Positions 1-8,546 of a DNA stretch of 27,148 nucleotides are shown in pieces. The stretch covers positions 1 through 27,148 of the forward strand of contig CBFDCK010000031.1 in assembly GCA_965603285.1 (NCBI GenBank), written 5' to 3'. This stretch comes from JAUWPO01 sp965603285 (GTDB taxonomy: Bacteria > Chloroflexota > Anaerolineae > Anaerolineales > UBA4823). The notes beneath the pieces were generated by a model that saw only the letters and a program-made list of their open reading frames with translations, was not told the origin of the DNA and searched no databases. The first letter of the stretch is position 1. The number at the start of each line of letters is the position of its first letter. A program made the translations under genes and the position numbers.

Positions 1-620
1 ATTTTTTCCCGCAGCCAACGAATGTGCACGTAGACGACCTGAGGTTCACCGATGAATTCAGCACCCCACACACGCGTGATCAAATCGTCAGTTGAGATGA
101 TTTTTTCGGCCTCAAGAGCCAGGGAGTGCAGAAGTGCGAATTCGCGTCCTGTCAGATCAACTGGCTTATCAGATACAGTTACGGTGTGCGCCCCCGGATC
201 TATTTCAAGGTCCCCAACATGCAGCCGGACCTGTTCGTCAGGAGAATTAGTGTGACGAGAGCTGCGCCTCAACACCGCCTTGATATGGGCGAGCAAAACA
301 TCGGGATTAAATGGCTTGGTGACATAATCATCCGCACCTAATTCCAATCCAAGGATCGTATCCAGTTCACGCCTTCGTGCGGTGACGAATATAACGGGTG
401 TGTCCATGCTCTTGTGAAAATGGCGTAGCGCTTCTAAGCCATCCATACCAGGTAGACCCACATCAAGCAGGATCAAATCGGGGCGGTCTCTTTCCGCCAG
501 AGCTAATGCATCCTCGGCAGTGGCAGCCGTGCTGGCACGGTAACCTGCTTGCTCTAACTGCAGGCTTAAACTGCGGCGTAATAGAGTGTCATCGTCTACT
601 ATCAGGATGTGTTTTGCCAT
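1..620 (-). CDS. OmpR/PhoB-family response regulator (C-terminus cut by window edge)
   Basis: Open from an ATG at 618-620 to the window edge, giving about 206 residues without a stop. The receiver domain (about residues 3-118) has the acidic pocket (VDDD, 9-11), phospho-acceptor D53 (LLDVGLPGMDG), T80 and K102 (VTKPF). A linker and a winged-helix DNA-binding domain start near residue 128; the recognition-helix end and the wing lie beyond the edge. It would be phosphorylated by a sensor kinase that is not in the window, probably further to the left. A GAGG ribosome-binding site lies 8 bases upstream. The gene follows the Bat operon on the same strand after 146 bases, so it may have its own promoter, although no clean -35/-10 pair is visible. 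The family assignment is firm; the target genes are unknown. Confidence 0.93.
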   Translation of the reverse strand, partial: MAKHILIVDDDTLLRRSLSLQLEQAGYRASTAATAEDALALAERDRPDLILLDVGLPGMDGLEALRHFHKSMDTPVIFVTARRRELDTILGLELGADDYVTKPFNPDVLLAHIKAVLRRSSRHTNSPDEQVRLHVGDLEIDPGAHTVTVSDKPVDLTGREFALLHSLALEAEKIISTDDLITRVWGAEFIGEPQVVYVHIRWLREK

Positions 621-766
621 CTTCACTGCCTCAGAAAGTACCCACGATTTTAGGTGATCCCGTGCTTCTGAATTCTGAGTTTACCACTTAATAAAGATGA
701 TTGTAAGCTATTAAAGAATCTTTGAATTCTCAGCGCACTCTGTGGTAAAAAAGCTTATCCTATTCA

Positions 767-1561
767 CTATACGTATTCAACTGCAGACAGCGGGATCCAG
801 CCTTCCATCGTCTCTCCTGGAGTTGACAGATGTGCCCAATCCCCTTGTGTTCCGAGCAGAACAACCTCTGCGCCATTGTGGAGGCTGTATTCAGTGGTGT
901 ATTGGTCTCCAGGTTGGGAATTTATGGTGATTTCATCAGCGACCACTACAGCGGTTGGATGCACCTTTTCATTGTATATACGATTTCCTAAAGAGAGAGT
1001 CAGCACTGCGACTAGAAGAAGCGTCATAAATGCTGAATAGCCCATCCAGGTACGCGCTTTGCCTGGTTCCAATTGAAGCCATACCAAGAACAACATCGAA
1101 AAGGCGAACCACAGACCTAGTGCCAGGATGGCGGTCTCATCGATAGAAAACCAACTGCCAATCAGGCGAGTAATGCTATCAACCGGTCCCGTGGCGATCG
1201 CAGGAAGCGATTCCGATGGCTCAGCCTGTTTGCGAGCAATTGTGAGGTTTGCCTGGATATCGGAATCGCGGGGATTCATAAGAGCCGCTCTTTCGTAATT
1301 TACAATTGCTCGTCCGAGGTCACCTTGTTTATAGTATACATTCCCCAGGTTGTAGTATATAGCGCTGTCCTGCACCCCTTGGGAAATTATCTGTTGGTAA
1401 ATTTGGGTTGCCTGATCATATTGTCCAGATTCAAATAATTTGTTGCCAATGGATACAGCTTCTATGTCCGCTTCTAATGAATGTGCTGACATATTTATTG
1501 CTGCCAATAAGCCCATTATCAAAACCAGCCCAGTAACGGCTAACATTATCAAGTTTCGCAT
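767..1561 (-). CDS. batE: BatE-like TPR/SH3-domain membrane protein
   Basis: 264 residues. An N-terminal hydrophobic segment (about 3-22) is a signal anchor or signal peptide. At least two TPR units follow (about 37-105, with YYNLGNVYYKQG and a YERAALMNP helix), then two membrane segments (about 143-162 and 172-190), then a C-terminal bacterial SH3-like domain (about 200-264, ending in GWIPLSAVEYV). This order matches BatE proteins of the Bat (Bacteroides aerotolerance) operon. The TPRs probably bind the VWA partners, and the SH3 part may touch the cell wall or a partner protein. It is the last gene of the MoxR/Bat cluster, 39 bases after batD, with GAGGA about 10 bases before the ATG. Confident as a Bat component; the exact molecular role is unknown in the family. 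Confidence 0.85.
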   Translation of the reverse strand: MRNLIMLAVTGLVLIMGLLAAINMSAHSLEADIEAVSIGNKLFESGQYDQATQIYQQIISQGVQDSAIYYNLGNVYYKQGDLGRAIVNYERAALMNPRDSDIQANLTIARKQAEPSESLPAIATGPVDSITRLIGSWFSIDETAILALGLWFAFSMLFLVWLQLEPGKARTWMGYSAFMTLLLVAVLTLSLGNRIYNEKVHPTAVVVADEITINSQPGDQYTTEYSLHNGAEVVLLGTQGDWAHLSTPGETMEGWIPLSAVEYV

Positions 1562-1600
1562 CTTTTTATATTCCTCGTCTGATTATGGTCGTTATCCAGT

Positions 1601-3448
1601 TTAGAGCGCCTTATCCAGCTCCATGATCAACTTTTCTGTTCGCCTCAGCAGTTCTTTCGGTGATGAGTTCTCCTCTGACGGGGCATAACGACCGAATTCG
1701 CTCAAAGTTATGTGGTTCTGGACGCGTTCTATTAAATCTTCATCCACCCCTTCCGAGTGCAGTAATTCGTCCAATTCGTCCTGGGTCAACCCGGATAACG
1801 GGCGAGTAAGCTTCTCAGAGATGAACGTGACGAGAATTTGACCGGCTGCATCATAAACCTCAGCGGGTCTTTTATTGGCTGCTCTAATTGCCCGGCGGGC
1901 TTTCTTGGTGGCTTCATTTCTGCGTCGTTGGCTTGGATCATTTTGCAAGCGTTGCAGATATTGCTGCCATCCAAACTGACCCATGAGAAGGAATAAAGGT
2001 AGAGTCCACAAAAGCCAAAATCCAGGGCGTTTTGTCAGCGGTGTGCTTCCTTGGGTCCAATTCGGTGGAGCCGCCTTGTTGGGGCGAATACTGCTATATG
2101 TTGATTCGTTTCCGAGAGAATCTGATCCAGAATTTATACCAATAGAAGCTGTGGTCGAACCGGTACCGCTTGACTCCACAACTACCTCAAATGGTTGGGT
2201 ATTGACCGTCTGGTAGGAAGTCGTCTCAGGATCAAAATAGCTGAATTCAACGGCTGGAATGGTTAGAGTACCAGCTTGAGTGGGCACTAGAATCCGTTCG
2301 TAAGTTCGGCTGCCAGCCAGTTTTCCGCCCTCAAATTGAGTGGAATTGCTTGCCTGGCTGTCAAATGCCCGCCATTCAGGACCTTCGTTCCATACTGGAT
2401 CCGCAAGGTTATTAATATTGCCCTGCCCGTTGATCGTCACATTTAAAGTCACCGGTTCGTTAATTACTGTCTGGTTGGTATCAACTCCAGCCTGGATATC
2501 GAACCGCCCGACCGCACCCTGGTAACTGGGTGGAGCGTTCTGGGGTAGACTTTGGACATCTAGCGTAGTTGGCTTGGTTCTCAGAATCTGACCGTTGCTG
2601 AAGAAACCACCAGGGATGATGATCTCAGCCGGTTCGATGCTGGTTTCACCAATAACAGTTGGAAAGAGGACAGTCTGTAATTCGGTCACGTTATAGGTTC
2701 GTCCTGCTTGCTGAAGAGAGTAATTAGCCCCATCGGGTTGATTCTCGTGCCAGAAGCCGGTAAAACCAGGCGCTTGGTATTGGGGATCATCAAAAAGTCT
2801 AACGGCGTTATAAAACCGAAGGGTATAAAGTGCCTGTTCTCCAATATATGGAGACAATTTGTCTACCTCAGTTTCGATGAAAAAATCTTGACCTGCAAGT
2901 TCAGTCGGTGCTTCGGAAGGTTCTATTGGTATCCCAGGTTCGGATATTCCTGAATTGAAGAACGGAGAAGATGGGAAGGAAGGCAGAGACGGCATCACTG
3001 GCAAAGATGGATTTGGTACTGGTTGAACATTACCGCTGCCCTGGGTGACAGTAATTCTTAATGGATCAGTACCGTAGGTGATGCCATTAACATTCACCGT
3101 GACTGGTTCGATCACCAGTTCGCCCGTTTGGGTGGGTCTTAAATTATATTGATAGGTTTCCTGGATGCTCATGGCCCCGTTCACCAACCTGATTTGGGTG
3201 CCGCTACTGCTGCGAACGACGGTGAAACCTGCTAAAGACGGTAATTGCGGTTTAGATGGACTGGATCCGATTACATCCACCGTGACAGTCAACATCACCG
3301 TCTCGTCGGTACTGACGTGATACCGATCCACTTCAGCGGTGATGGTTGGATTGTTTCCGTTATTAGATTGGGCAAATGCTGGCATTGCGTTAAAACCTGC
3401 CACCAGCAATACCGTAATTAAGATGAAAGAGCGGATTAGATTTTTCAT
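1601..3448 (-). CDS. batD: BatD-family large periplasmic/extracytoplasmic protein
   Basis: 615 residues, usual BatD length. A signal peptide (cleavage near AMPAFAQS, about residue 26) is followed by tandem beta-sandwich domains. The first begins with the VDRYHVSTDETVMLTV pattern typical of the BatD N-terminus; repeated 'I..P...I' strands recur to about residue 425. One membrane segment (about 475-495, GFWLLWTLPLFLLMG) leads to a basic cytoplasmic tail of about 120 residues that ends in a helical region. A Pro/Ser-rich linker lies near residues 140-165. BatD is thought to form an external scaffold for the VWA proteins BatA/BatB. It sits between the BatC-like lipoprotein and batE. A second, shorter BatD-like protein is encoded earlier in the same cluster (6512-7528), so the outer scaffold appears to be duplicated here. 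Confidence 0.88.
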   Translation of the reverse strand: MKNLIRSFILITVLLVAGFNAMPAFAQSNNGNNPTITAEVDRYHVSTDETVMLTVTVDVIGSSPSKPQLPSLAGFTVVRSSSGTQIRLVNGAMSIQETYQYNLRPTQTGELVIEPVTVNVNGITYGTDPLRITVTQGSGNVQPVPNPSLPVMPSLPSFPSSPFFNSGISEPGIPIEPSEAPTELAGQDFFIETEVDKLSPYIGEQALYTLRFYNAVRLFDDPQYQAPGFTGFWHENQPDGANYSLQQAGRTYNVTELQTVLFPTVIGETSIEPAEIIIPGGFFSNGQILRTKPTTLDVQSLPQNAPPSYQGAVGRFDIQAGVDTNQTVINEPVTLNVTINGQGNINNLADPVWNEGPEWRAFDSQASNSTQFEGGKLAGSRTYERILVPTQAGTLTIPAVEFSYFDPETTSYQTVNTQPFEVVVESSGTGSTTASIGINSGSDSLGNESTYSSIRPNKAAPPNWTQGSTPLTKRPGFWLLWTLPLFLLMGQFGWQQYLQRLQNDPSQRRRNEATKKARRAIRAANKRPAEVYDAAGQILVTFISEKLTRPLSGLTQDELDELLHSEGVDEDLIERVQNHITLSEFGRYAPSEENSSPKELLRRTEKLIMELDKAL

Positions 3449-3495
3449 TGGCTTTCTGACCTCGATTTTTTGGGGACCATTACAGGATTAAATCC

Positions 3496-4410
3496 TCACC
3501 AATCTTGAATAGGAGGAAGTTCTTGAGCGAACAGGATTTGCCCTAAACGTTCTTGGAGAGTCTGCATATCTTGAGCGAGAGCCGCGAGAAGCTGTTTGGC
3601 TTGCTCCTCCGTCATGCGCTGACCTGGAGCTGGAACCTGCCCGGATTGAGACGGTTGCTCCTGATTCTGCTTATCGTTGTCTTGCGGTTGTCCCTGTTCT
3701 CCGTTTTGATCCTGATTTTGCTCGTCGTTATCCTGATCGGAACCATCTTCCTGGTTTTCGTCATTTTCGGATTGATCGTCCTGATTTTCACCTTGGTCGG
3801 AGGAATGGGAATCCTGCTCCTGCTCACCTTCGCTCTGTGATTGATCTTGATCCTGGTCCTGGTCCCTATTCTCATTTTCGCCGTCTTCAGAGTCCTGACT
3901 TTGCTCCTGATCCTGGTTTTGTTCTTGGTCCTGGTCCTGCTCTTGTTCTTCTTGCTGCTCCTGTTGTTGCATTTGCTGCAGGGCAAGTTCTAAGTTGTAT
4001 TTTGCATCCAAGTCGTCCGGATTTAGCAGCAGCGCCTCTTTGTAAGCCTCAATTGCGGTTTCCCATTCCTGAGTGCTGAAAGAGGAATTACCCAGGTTGT
4101 AGAAACTATTTTCCGCAAGTGTTTCTTCTTTTGCGAAGCTCAGGGCTTGGCTTATTTGCTCAAGTGCTTCTGCGTACATTCCCTGCCGGTATAGTGAGTT
4201 AGCAGCGTTGTAGTATGGTTCTGCCAGTTCAGGCGATTCAATCTGAGCGAACTGGTAGGCGGACAAAGCCTCTTCGTAAGCCTGTTTGGCATACGCACTA
4301 TTGCCATCCTTGTTCAATTTTTCGGCGGAAGGACTGCAGGCTGCCACCAGTAAGCTGAGTGTTAGTATGACCAAGGCGAAAACCGGTTTAGTACGAATTA
4401 ATCGATACAT
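3496..4410 (-). CDS. batC: BatC-like TPR lipoprotein with long Gln/Asp/Glu/Asn-rich tract
   Basis: 304 residues from the preferred ATG at 4410. An in-frame ATG at 4419 is less likely, because the GAAGG Shine-Dalgarno sits directly against it but is correctly spaced (9 bases) from 4410. A lipobox LVAAC puts the lipid-modified Cys at residue 25. TPR units cover about 30-130 (PYYNAANSLYRQG, FYNLGNSSF, YKEALLLNPDD). From about 145 to 265 the chain is an almost pure Gln/Asp/Glu/Asn tract, with DQDQ/EQNQ-like short repeats, presumably disordered and strongly acidic. A short conserved-looking C-terminus resumes (MTEEQAKQLLAALAQDM). The TPR plus acidic tail matches BatC-type proteins, in which the tail is usually shorter. 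The gene starts 12 bases after the batA stop. The repeats also create long artefactual open frames on both strands. Confidence 0.82.
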   Translation of the reverse strand: MYRLIRTKPVFALVILTLSLLVAACSPSAEKLNKDGNSAYAKQAYEEALSAYQFAQIESPELAEPYYNAANSLYRQGMYAEALEQISQALSFAKEETLAENSFYNLGNSSFSTQEWETAIEAYKEALLLNPDDLDAKYNLELALQQMQQQEQQEEQEQDQDQEQNQDQEQSQDSEDGENENRDQDQDQDQSQSEGEQEQDSHSSDQGENQDDQSENDENQEDGSDQDNDEQNQDQNGEQGQPQDNDKQNQEQPSQSGQVPAPGQRMTEEQAKQLLAALAQDMQTLQERLGQILFAQELPPIQDW

Positions 4411-4422
4411 TTTTATCATCCT

Positions 4423-5511
4423 TCAGTTTTGCGCCAATGTGGGCGCACTGGTATTTTTCTTCTTAAGTTGATTTTTATCCCGTAGCTTTTCGACGAACGA
4501 AGGGCTGGAGCGCTTGATTCGGCGATCAGGGATCAGTTCTGCTATGATCAACGCTAACAGGGCAAGTCCCAAGAAGATCTGGAATCGTTCGGTGTAGCGG
4601 ATATCAAAGCGGCTCTGGAGTTGTGCTTTCTGCAGTTTATCTATTTCTGACAGCAGGCTGTTGAGCTCACGTCCGTCCGCACTGGCACGGTAGTAGCGAC
4701 CTTTACCGATTTGAGCGATGGACTGCAGCGTATCCTCATCCAATTTTGAAAGGATGACATTGCCCTGCTGGTCCTGCTTGTAGCCAATGATATCTCCACG
4801 GTTATCTGTTACCGGGACTGGTTCCCCTTCAGGCGTACCGAAGCCGATTGGGTAAATTAGCACACCCTGATCAGCGACTTCTTGGGCTGCTTCCAGGGGA
4901 TTTGTCTCGTGATCTTCGCCATCAGTCATGAGTATAAGCACCTTTTGGCTTGCCAGATCGGGGTCGAATCCAAGCATAGCAGTTCGGATTGCATCTCCGA
5001 TCACAGTTCCCGGTCGTGAAATAACACCTGGATCAGCACTGTCAAGATAGGTAAGCGCGGTGTTGTAATCTGATGTCAGGGGCACTTGGATGAAGCTGGC
5101 TCCGGAGAACAGGACCAGACCGATTTCATCACCATCCAGTTTATGCATCAAATCTGCGATTTCAAGCTTGGCGCGATCGAGACGGTTTGGTTTTACATCC
5201 TGGGCTAACATGCTCTGGGACACATCCAATGCCACCATAACCTGCAGACCTTCTTGATTGATTTCGTGCACTTCACTGCCCCATTGTGGTCGAGCCAGAG
5301 AGATGATTAAAAGTGCCACAGTGGTAAACCACAGGAACGTTCGCCATTTCCGGCCGCGCCAGTTGAGATTGGCAGTTAATTTTTTGATGAGCGCGTTATC
5401 ACCGAGTTGTTTAAGGGCACGATTTTGACTTCTTTTTGCCCAGAGCAAAAAGAAACCAGCAGCCGGAAGTAATAACAGTAAAAGTAAATAATTTTGTTTA
5501 GCGAATATCAT
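4423..5511 (-). CDS. batA: BatA-type VWA-domain membrane protein
   Basis: 362 residues. Two N-terminal membrane segments (about 7-24 and 58-74) flank a short basic loop. The VWA domain (about 88-290) has the metal-ion-dependent adhesion site DVSQS, the downstream TDGEDHE acidic motif and a conserved FSGASF strand. A third membrane segment lies near 315-333, with a basic tail behind it. This is the BatA/BatB architecture: VWA domain outside the membrane, acted on together with the MoxR ATPase. The ATG overlaps the stop of the preceding batB by 4 bases (ATGA), which implies translational coupling. The MIDAS residues look intact, so metal-dependent ligand binding should be retained. The ligand is not known. 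Confidence 0.9.
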   Translation of the reverse strand: MIFAKQNYLLLLLLLPAAGFFLLWAKRSQNRALKQLGDNALIKKLTANLNWRGRKWRTFLWFTTVALLIISLARPQWGSEVHEINQEGLQVMVALDVSQSMLAQDVKPNRLDRAKLEIADLMHKLDGDEIGLVLFSGASFIQVPLTSDYNTALTYLDSADPGVISRPGTVIGDAIRTAMLGFDPDLASQKVLILMTDGEDHETNPLEAAQEVADQGVLIYPIGFGTPEGEPVPVTDNRGDIIGYKQDQQGNVILSKLDEDTLQSIAQIGKGRYYRASADGRELNSLLSEIDKLQKAQLQSRFDIRYTERFQIFLGLALLALIIAELIPDRRIKRSSPSFVEKLRDKNQLKKKNTSAPTLAQN

Positions 5512-6515
5512 GGTAGCTTCCTAAGGATAGTGTTTCGAAGGGCAAGTTCTAACAATATTATGATCAGAGCAGGGACCAATAACAGGGCTGCCAGCTCAAA
5601 ATATTGGTTAAAAATTTGCACTTCTACTTGGGATTTTTCAAGATCGTTAATCTCGTCGTAGATAGATTGAAGTCCCTGAGAGTTCTCGGCGCGAAAGTAG
5701 CGACCACCGGTTATTTCGGCAACCTGCTGCAGCGTCTTTTCGTCTAGCATACTCTCCTGATAGACAATTTGCGTTCCACCAAGCATCGATTCAACAGGCA
5801 CAGGCACTTCGCCCGGTCGTGCTGCTCCGATGGTGTAGACTTTTACTCCTAATGCTTTGGCTGCCTCGGCGGCTGTGAGCGGATCGATTTCACCAGCATT
5901 GTTCATGCCGTCTGTTAGAAGAATGATGACTTTGCTCTCAGATTCGCTGTCCATCAGCATGTTAGCGGCGTTTGCAATGCCTAAGCCGATGGCGGTGCCG
6001 TCTTCCAGACCCAGGTCTGATGCCAGTTGCACATCATTTAATGAGCGGTTGAGCATATTGTGATCTAAAGTAAGCGGGCTCAGGCTGAAGGCTTCACTTG
6101 AAAAAATTACCAACCCGATTTTGTCATATTGCCGGCTTGCGATGAAATCACCAATAACACTTTTGGCTGCCTCCAATCGGTTTTGAGGTTCGAAATCAAG
6201 AGAAGCCATACTGCCTGAAATATCCAAAGCCAGAGCTATTTCAACACCCTCTCCGCTGATGGTTTCTTTTGCCTGAACGATTTGAGGTCTGGCGAGAGCG
6301 ATGATTATCAGTGCAATGGCGAGCAATCGCAGCATGCTTAAGATAGGTCGCAGGGTAATTCGCCACGAACCGGATACATCCCGGACTATACTGGCGGAGG
6401 CGTGTTTCATGGTAGCCGGTTGTGTGCGGCGACTTGCCCAAAAGTATGGTGCTGCCAGAAATGGAACGAGTATCAATAGGCTGAGTAGCCAGGGTGAAGC
6501 AAAATGAAAATTCAT
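5508..6515 (-). CDS. batB: BatB-type VWA-domain membrane protein
   Basis: 335 residues. Membrane segments lie at about 8-25 and 55-75, the VWA domain with MIDAS motif DISGS near 95-99 and the TDGMNNAG motif near 203 follows, and a C-terminal membrane segment (about 307-325) ends the protein. It is a paralogue of its downstream neighbour: both have the N-terminal LARPQ segment just before the VWA domain. Whether it is strictly BatA or BatB cannot be decided from sequence alone; the pair together is diagnostic. ATGA overlaps on both sides join it to the upstream BatD-like gene and to batA, so the three proteins are probably made in fixed ratio. Confidence 0.9.
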   Translation of the reverse strand: MNFHFASPWLLSLLILVPFLAAPYFWASRRTQPATMKHASASIVRDVSGSWRITLRPILSMLRLLAIALIIIALARPQIVQAKETISGEGVEIALALDISGSMASLDFEPQNRLEAAKSVIGDFIASRQYDKIGLVIFSSEAFSLSPLTLDHNMLNRSLNDVQLASDLGLEDGTAIGLGIANAANMLMDSESESKVIILLTDGMNNAGEIDPLTAAEAAKALGVKVYTIGAARPGEVPVPVESMLGGTQIVYQESMLDEKTLQQVAEITGGRYFRAENSQGLQSIYDEINDLEKSQVEVQIFNQYFELAALLLVPALIIILLELALRNTILRKLP

Positions 6516-7528
6516 GTTACTGCCTCCATTTGATTTTTCATCTCACCCCTATTAGTAGGATCGATTGAGATGTTGTGTGGTGTATGTTCAGAGGTTGTCG
6601 TTAATGCTGGTTTAGTCGCCTTCACGATTTGACGAGCGTTTTCGAGCAGTTCGTATGAACTTGTGACATCCGGTTTAAACTTTGAAAACTTAATCAAGTC
6701 GCTATCTTGTAAGAAGGATATAAATTTGTTCGCAATATCAACCGGGATATTGATTTGTTTCAAGTTCGCCTGGATCTCACCGGTTGTACGTTCCATAACC
6801 GGTAGGTGAAATGTCTTTTCCATGTAGCTCCGTAAACAGTCGGAAGTCATCGTATAGTGTTTTTTAAAGCGACCACCTTCCGGCAGCTTTAACTCTTCTA
6901 TTCGGTTCAATTCATCAAGGGCAACTTCATGAGGGAAACGGTTGTCAATCTCCGCCATCCTCATTTTCATCGTATGCCGACGCTTCAGATAAGCTATCCC
7001 GCCAACAAATAGGACAAAGACGAATAGAGTGATGATCCAGGGAAAAACGTTAAAGAAAGGAAGTTCTGCCTGGGGTTTGATATCACGTAGCTCATTGTCT
7101 CCGTCGATCAATACGGATGAGATTACAAGAGTTGCAGGTGATGCAGCGATTTCACTGAGCTGTCCTTCGCTGTCGCTGATCGTTACTGACAGTGGTGGTG
7201 TTGTGAAAGTGCCAGGTGCAAAGATCCTGACATCTATTATCTGGTTGGTCGTCTCTGTCCCATCTCCATTATCGACTGTCGTGGCAGGCGATTGGTACTT
7301 GACGGTGAAATCGCCCCAACTCGATTCAATCTGCGGGAAGATAACTTGATGACCGGCCGGATGAGCCACCGAAAGCGTAATGTGAATGGGGTCACCAACA
7401 GTCCGATCCTTATCATCGATCGTGAATCTGGCTTCGACAGGTGAATCAGCCTTCGCTGTCGCTGGAATCGCAGTTAGAAAAGCAATCGCAGTTAGCAGCA
7501 GTAAAATCAGTGAACGTTTATGGTTCAT
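6512..7528 (-). CDS. Small BatD-like / DUF4381-type membrane protein of the Bat cluster
   Basis: 338 residues. A signal peptide (to about the ATAKADS site, residue 27) is followed by one extracytoplasmic beta domain (about 30-140) that begins with a 'DRTVGDPIHITLSV' pattern like a BatD repeat. A single membrane segment (about 160-178) and a cytoplasmic region of about 155 residues follow, containing an 'ELNRIEEL..PEGG..K.HYT..SDCLRSYME' stretch similar to the soluble tail of DUF4381/BatD-type proteins. It sits between DUF58 and the first VWA gene, as expected for that family. GAGGA lies 9 bases before the ATG. The stop overlaps the next start (ATGA). The family name is less certain than the role as a Bat accessory protein. 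Confidence 0.75.
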   Translation of the reverse strand: MNHKRSLILLLLTAIAFLTAIPATAKADSPVEARFTIDDKDRTVGDPIHITLSVAHPAGHQVIFPQIESSWGDFTVKYQSPATTVDNGDGTETTNQIIDVRIFAPGTFTTPPLSVTISDSEGQLSEIAASPATLVISSVLIDGDNELRDIKPQAELPFFNVFPWIITLFVFVLFVGGIAYLKRRHTMKMRMAEIDNRFPHEVALDELNRIEELKLPEGGRFKKHYTMTSDCLRSYMEKTFHLPVMERTTGEIQANLKQINIPVDIANKFISFLQDSDLIKFSKFKPDVTSSYELLENARQIVKATKPALTTTSEHTPHNISIDPTNRGEMKNQMEAVT

Positions 7529-7587
7529 AGTGAGTAATCCTCGATCTCCTGGAGGTTCCTGGTTGGAAAACTCTAGGAGCTATTGAT

Positions 7588-8478
7588 TCATTTTTGTCTA
7601 ATTCGCCGCGCTCGATTGTGAAAGAAAGCAGTCAACGGTGCGGTGTATTCTTGATCTGTCCAGATTTGAATTCGATCCACACCTGCTTGATTGAAAACCT
7701 GGGTCTTTTGCGTTTCTAGCTGATTAATTCGTCCGCTGTACGCTGTTTGCCAGGATTTATTCCCCGTATCCACCCAGATAATTTCGTCTGTTTCGGGATC
7801 TTCCAATGCTAGCAAACCCACGTTCCCAATATTCATCTCAAGCGGGTCGTGAAGGTCAATTCCGATCACATCGTGGCGCTTGTTAGTAATTGACAACTGG
7901 CGGCGATAACTTTCCGGGGATGCGATGAAATCCGATACCAGGAAGATAATACTTCTCCGTTTGAGGATCTGATTTACCGTATCCAGTGCCATTTTGATGT
8001 CTGTGCCGCGGCTCTTAGGTGTGTACGCAAGCAGTTCGCGGATCAGGCGCAGCACATGCCGGCGACCCTTGCGCGGTGGGATGAATAACTCGATCTGGTC
8101 GGTGAAGATCAGCAATCCAACTTTGTCATTATTAGTTGTCGCCGCAAACGAGAGTACGGCAGTCAATTCAGCAGCCAGCTCGCGTTTGAAACGGTTTACC
8201 GAACCAAAATCCTCTGAACCGCTGGCATCCACCAACAGCATTACGGTCAGTTCGCGCTCTTCGACGTAGCGTTTGACGAACAGCTCGCCAGTGCGTGCGG
8301 TGACGTTCCAATCAACTGTGCGGATTTCGTCGCCAATCTGGTATGGTCGGACTTCGTCGAACTCCATCCCGCGCCCCTTGAAGATGGAATGGTAATCGCC
8401 AGCGTAGCTGTCGTTGACCAACCTTTTCGTCCGGATTTCGATGTGGCGAATTTTTTTTACCAATTCTGGTGTTAACAT
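7588..8478 (-). CDS. DUF58-domain protein of the MoxR/Bat system
   Basis: 296 residues, soluble. The diagnostic DUF58 motif (GRGMEFDEVRPYQIGDEIR, followed by VDWNVTART) lies at about residues 36-65. Downstream is a degenerate VWA fold with LVDASGSE as its metal-site strand and a second acidic strand (FLVSDF). DUF58 proteins are always found next to MoxR ATPases and are thought to link the ATPase to the VWA proteins. It follows moxR by 68 bases, with TAGGA before the ATG, and ends 59 bases before the next gene. The DxSGS motif is intact, so metal binding is possible. The molecular function of the family remains unclear. Confidence 0.92.
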   Translation of the reverse strand: MLTPELVKKIRHIEIRTKRLVNDSYAGDYHSIFKGRGMEFDEVRPYQIGDEIRTVDWNVTARTGELFVKRYVEERELTVMLLVDASGSEDFGSVNRFKRELAAELTAVLSFAATTNNDKVGLLIFTDQIELFIPPRKGRRHVLRLIRELLAYTPKSRGTDIKMALDTVNQILKRRSIIFLVSDFIASPESYRRQLSITNKRHDVIGIDLHDPLEMNIGNVGLLALEDPETDEIIWVDTGNKSWQTAYSGRINQLETQKTQVFNQAGVDRIQIWTDQEYTAPLTAFFHNRARRIRQK

Positions 8479-8546
8479 ATTTTTTCCTAACGAGTCGTTA
8501 AATAGATTCTTCGCGATAATTATCGGAAGTTCACATAGATGAAGGT

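Noticed and set aside
3553..4079. Long open frames on the plus strand and in another minus frame across the BatC region (hydrophobic and Arg/Lys-rich products)
   Set aside because: They are by-products of the Gln/Asp/Glu/Asn repeat codons; they lack ribosome-binding sites and do not resemble any family.
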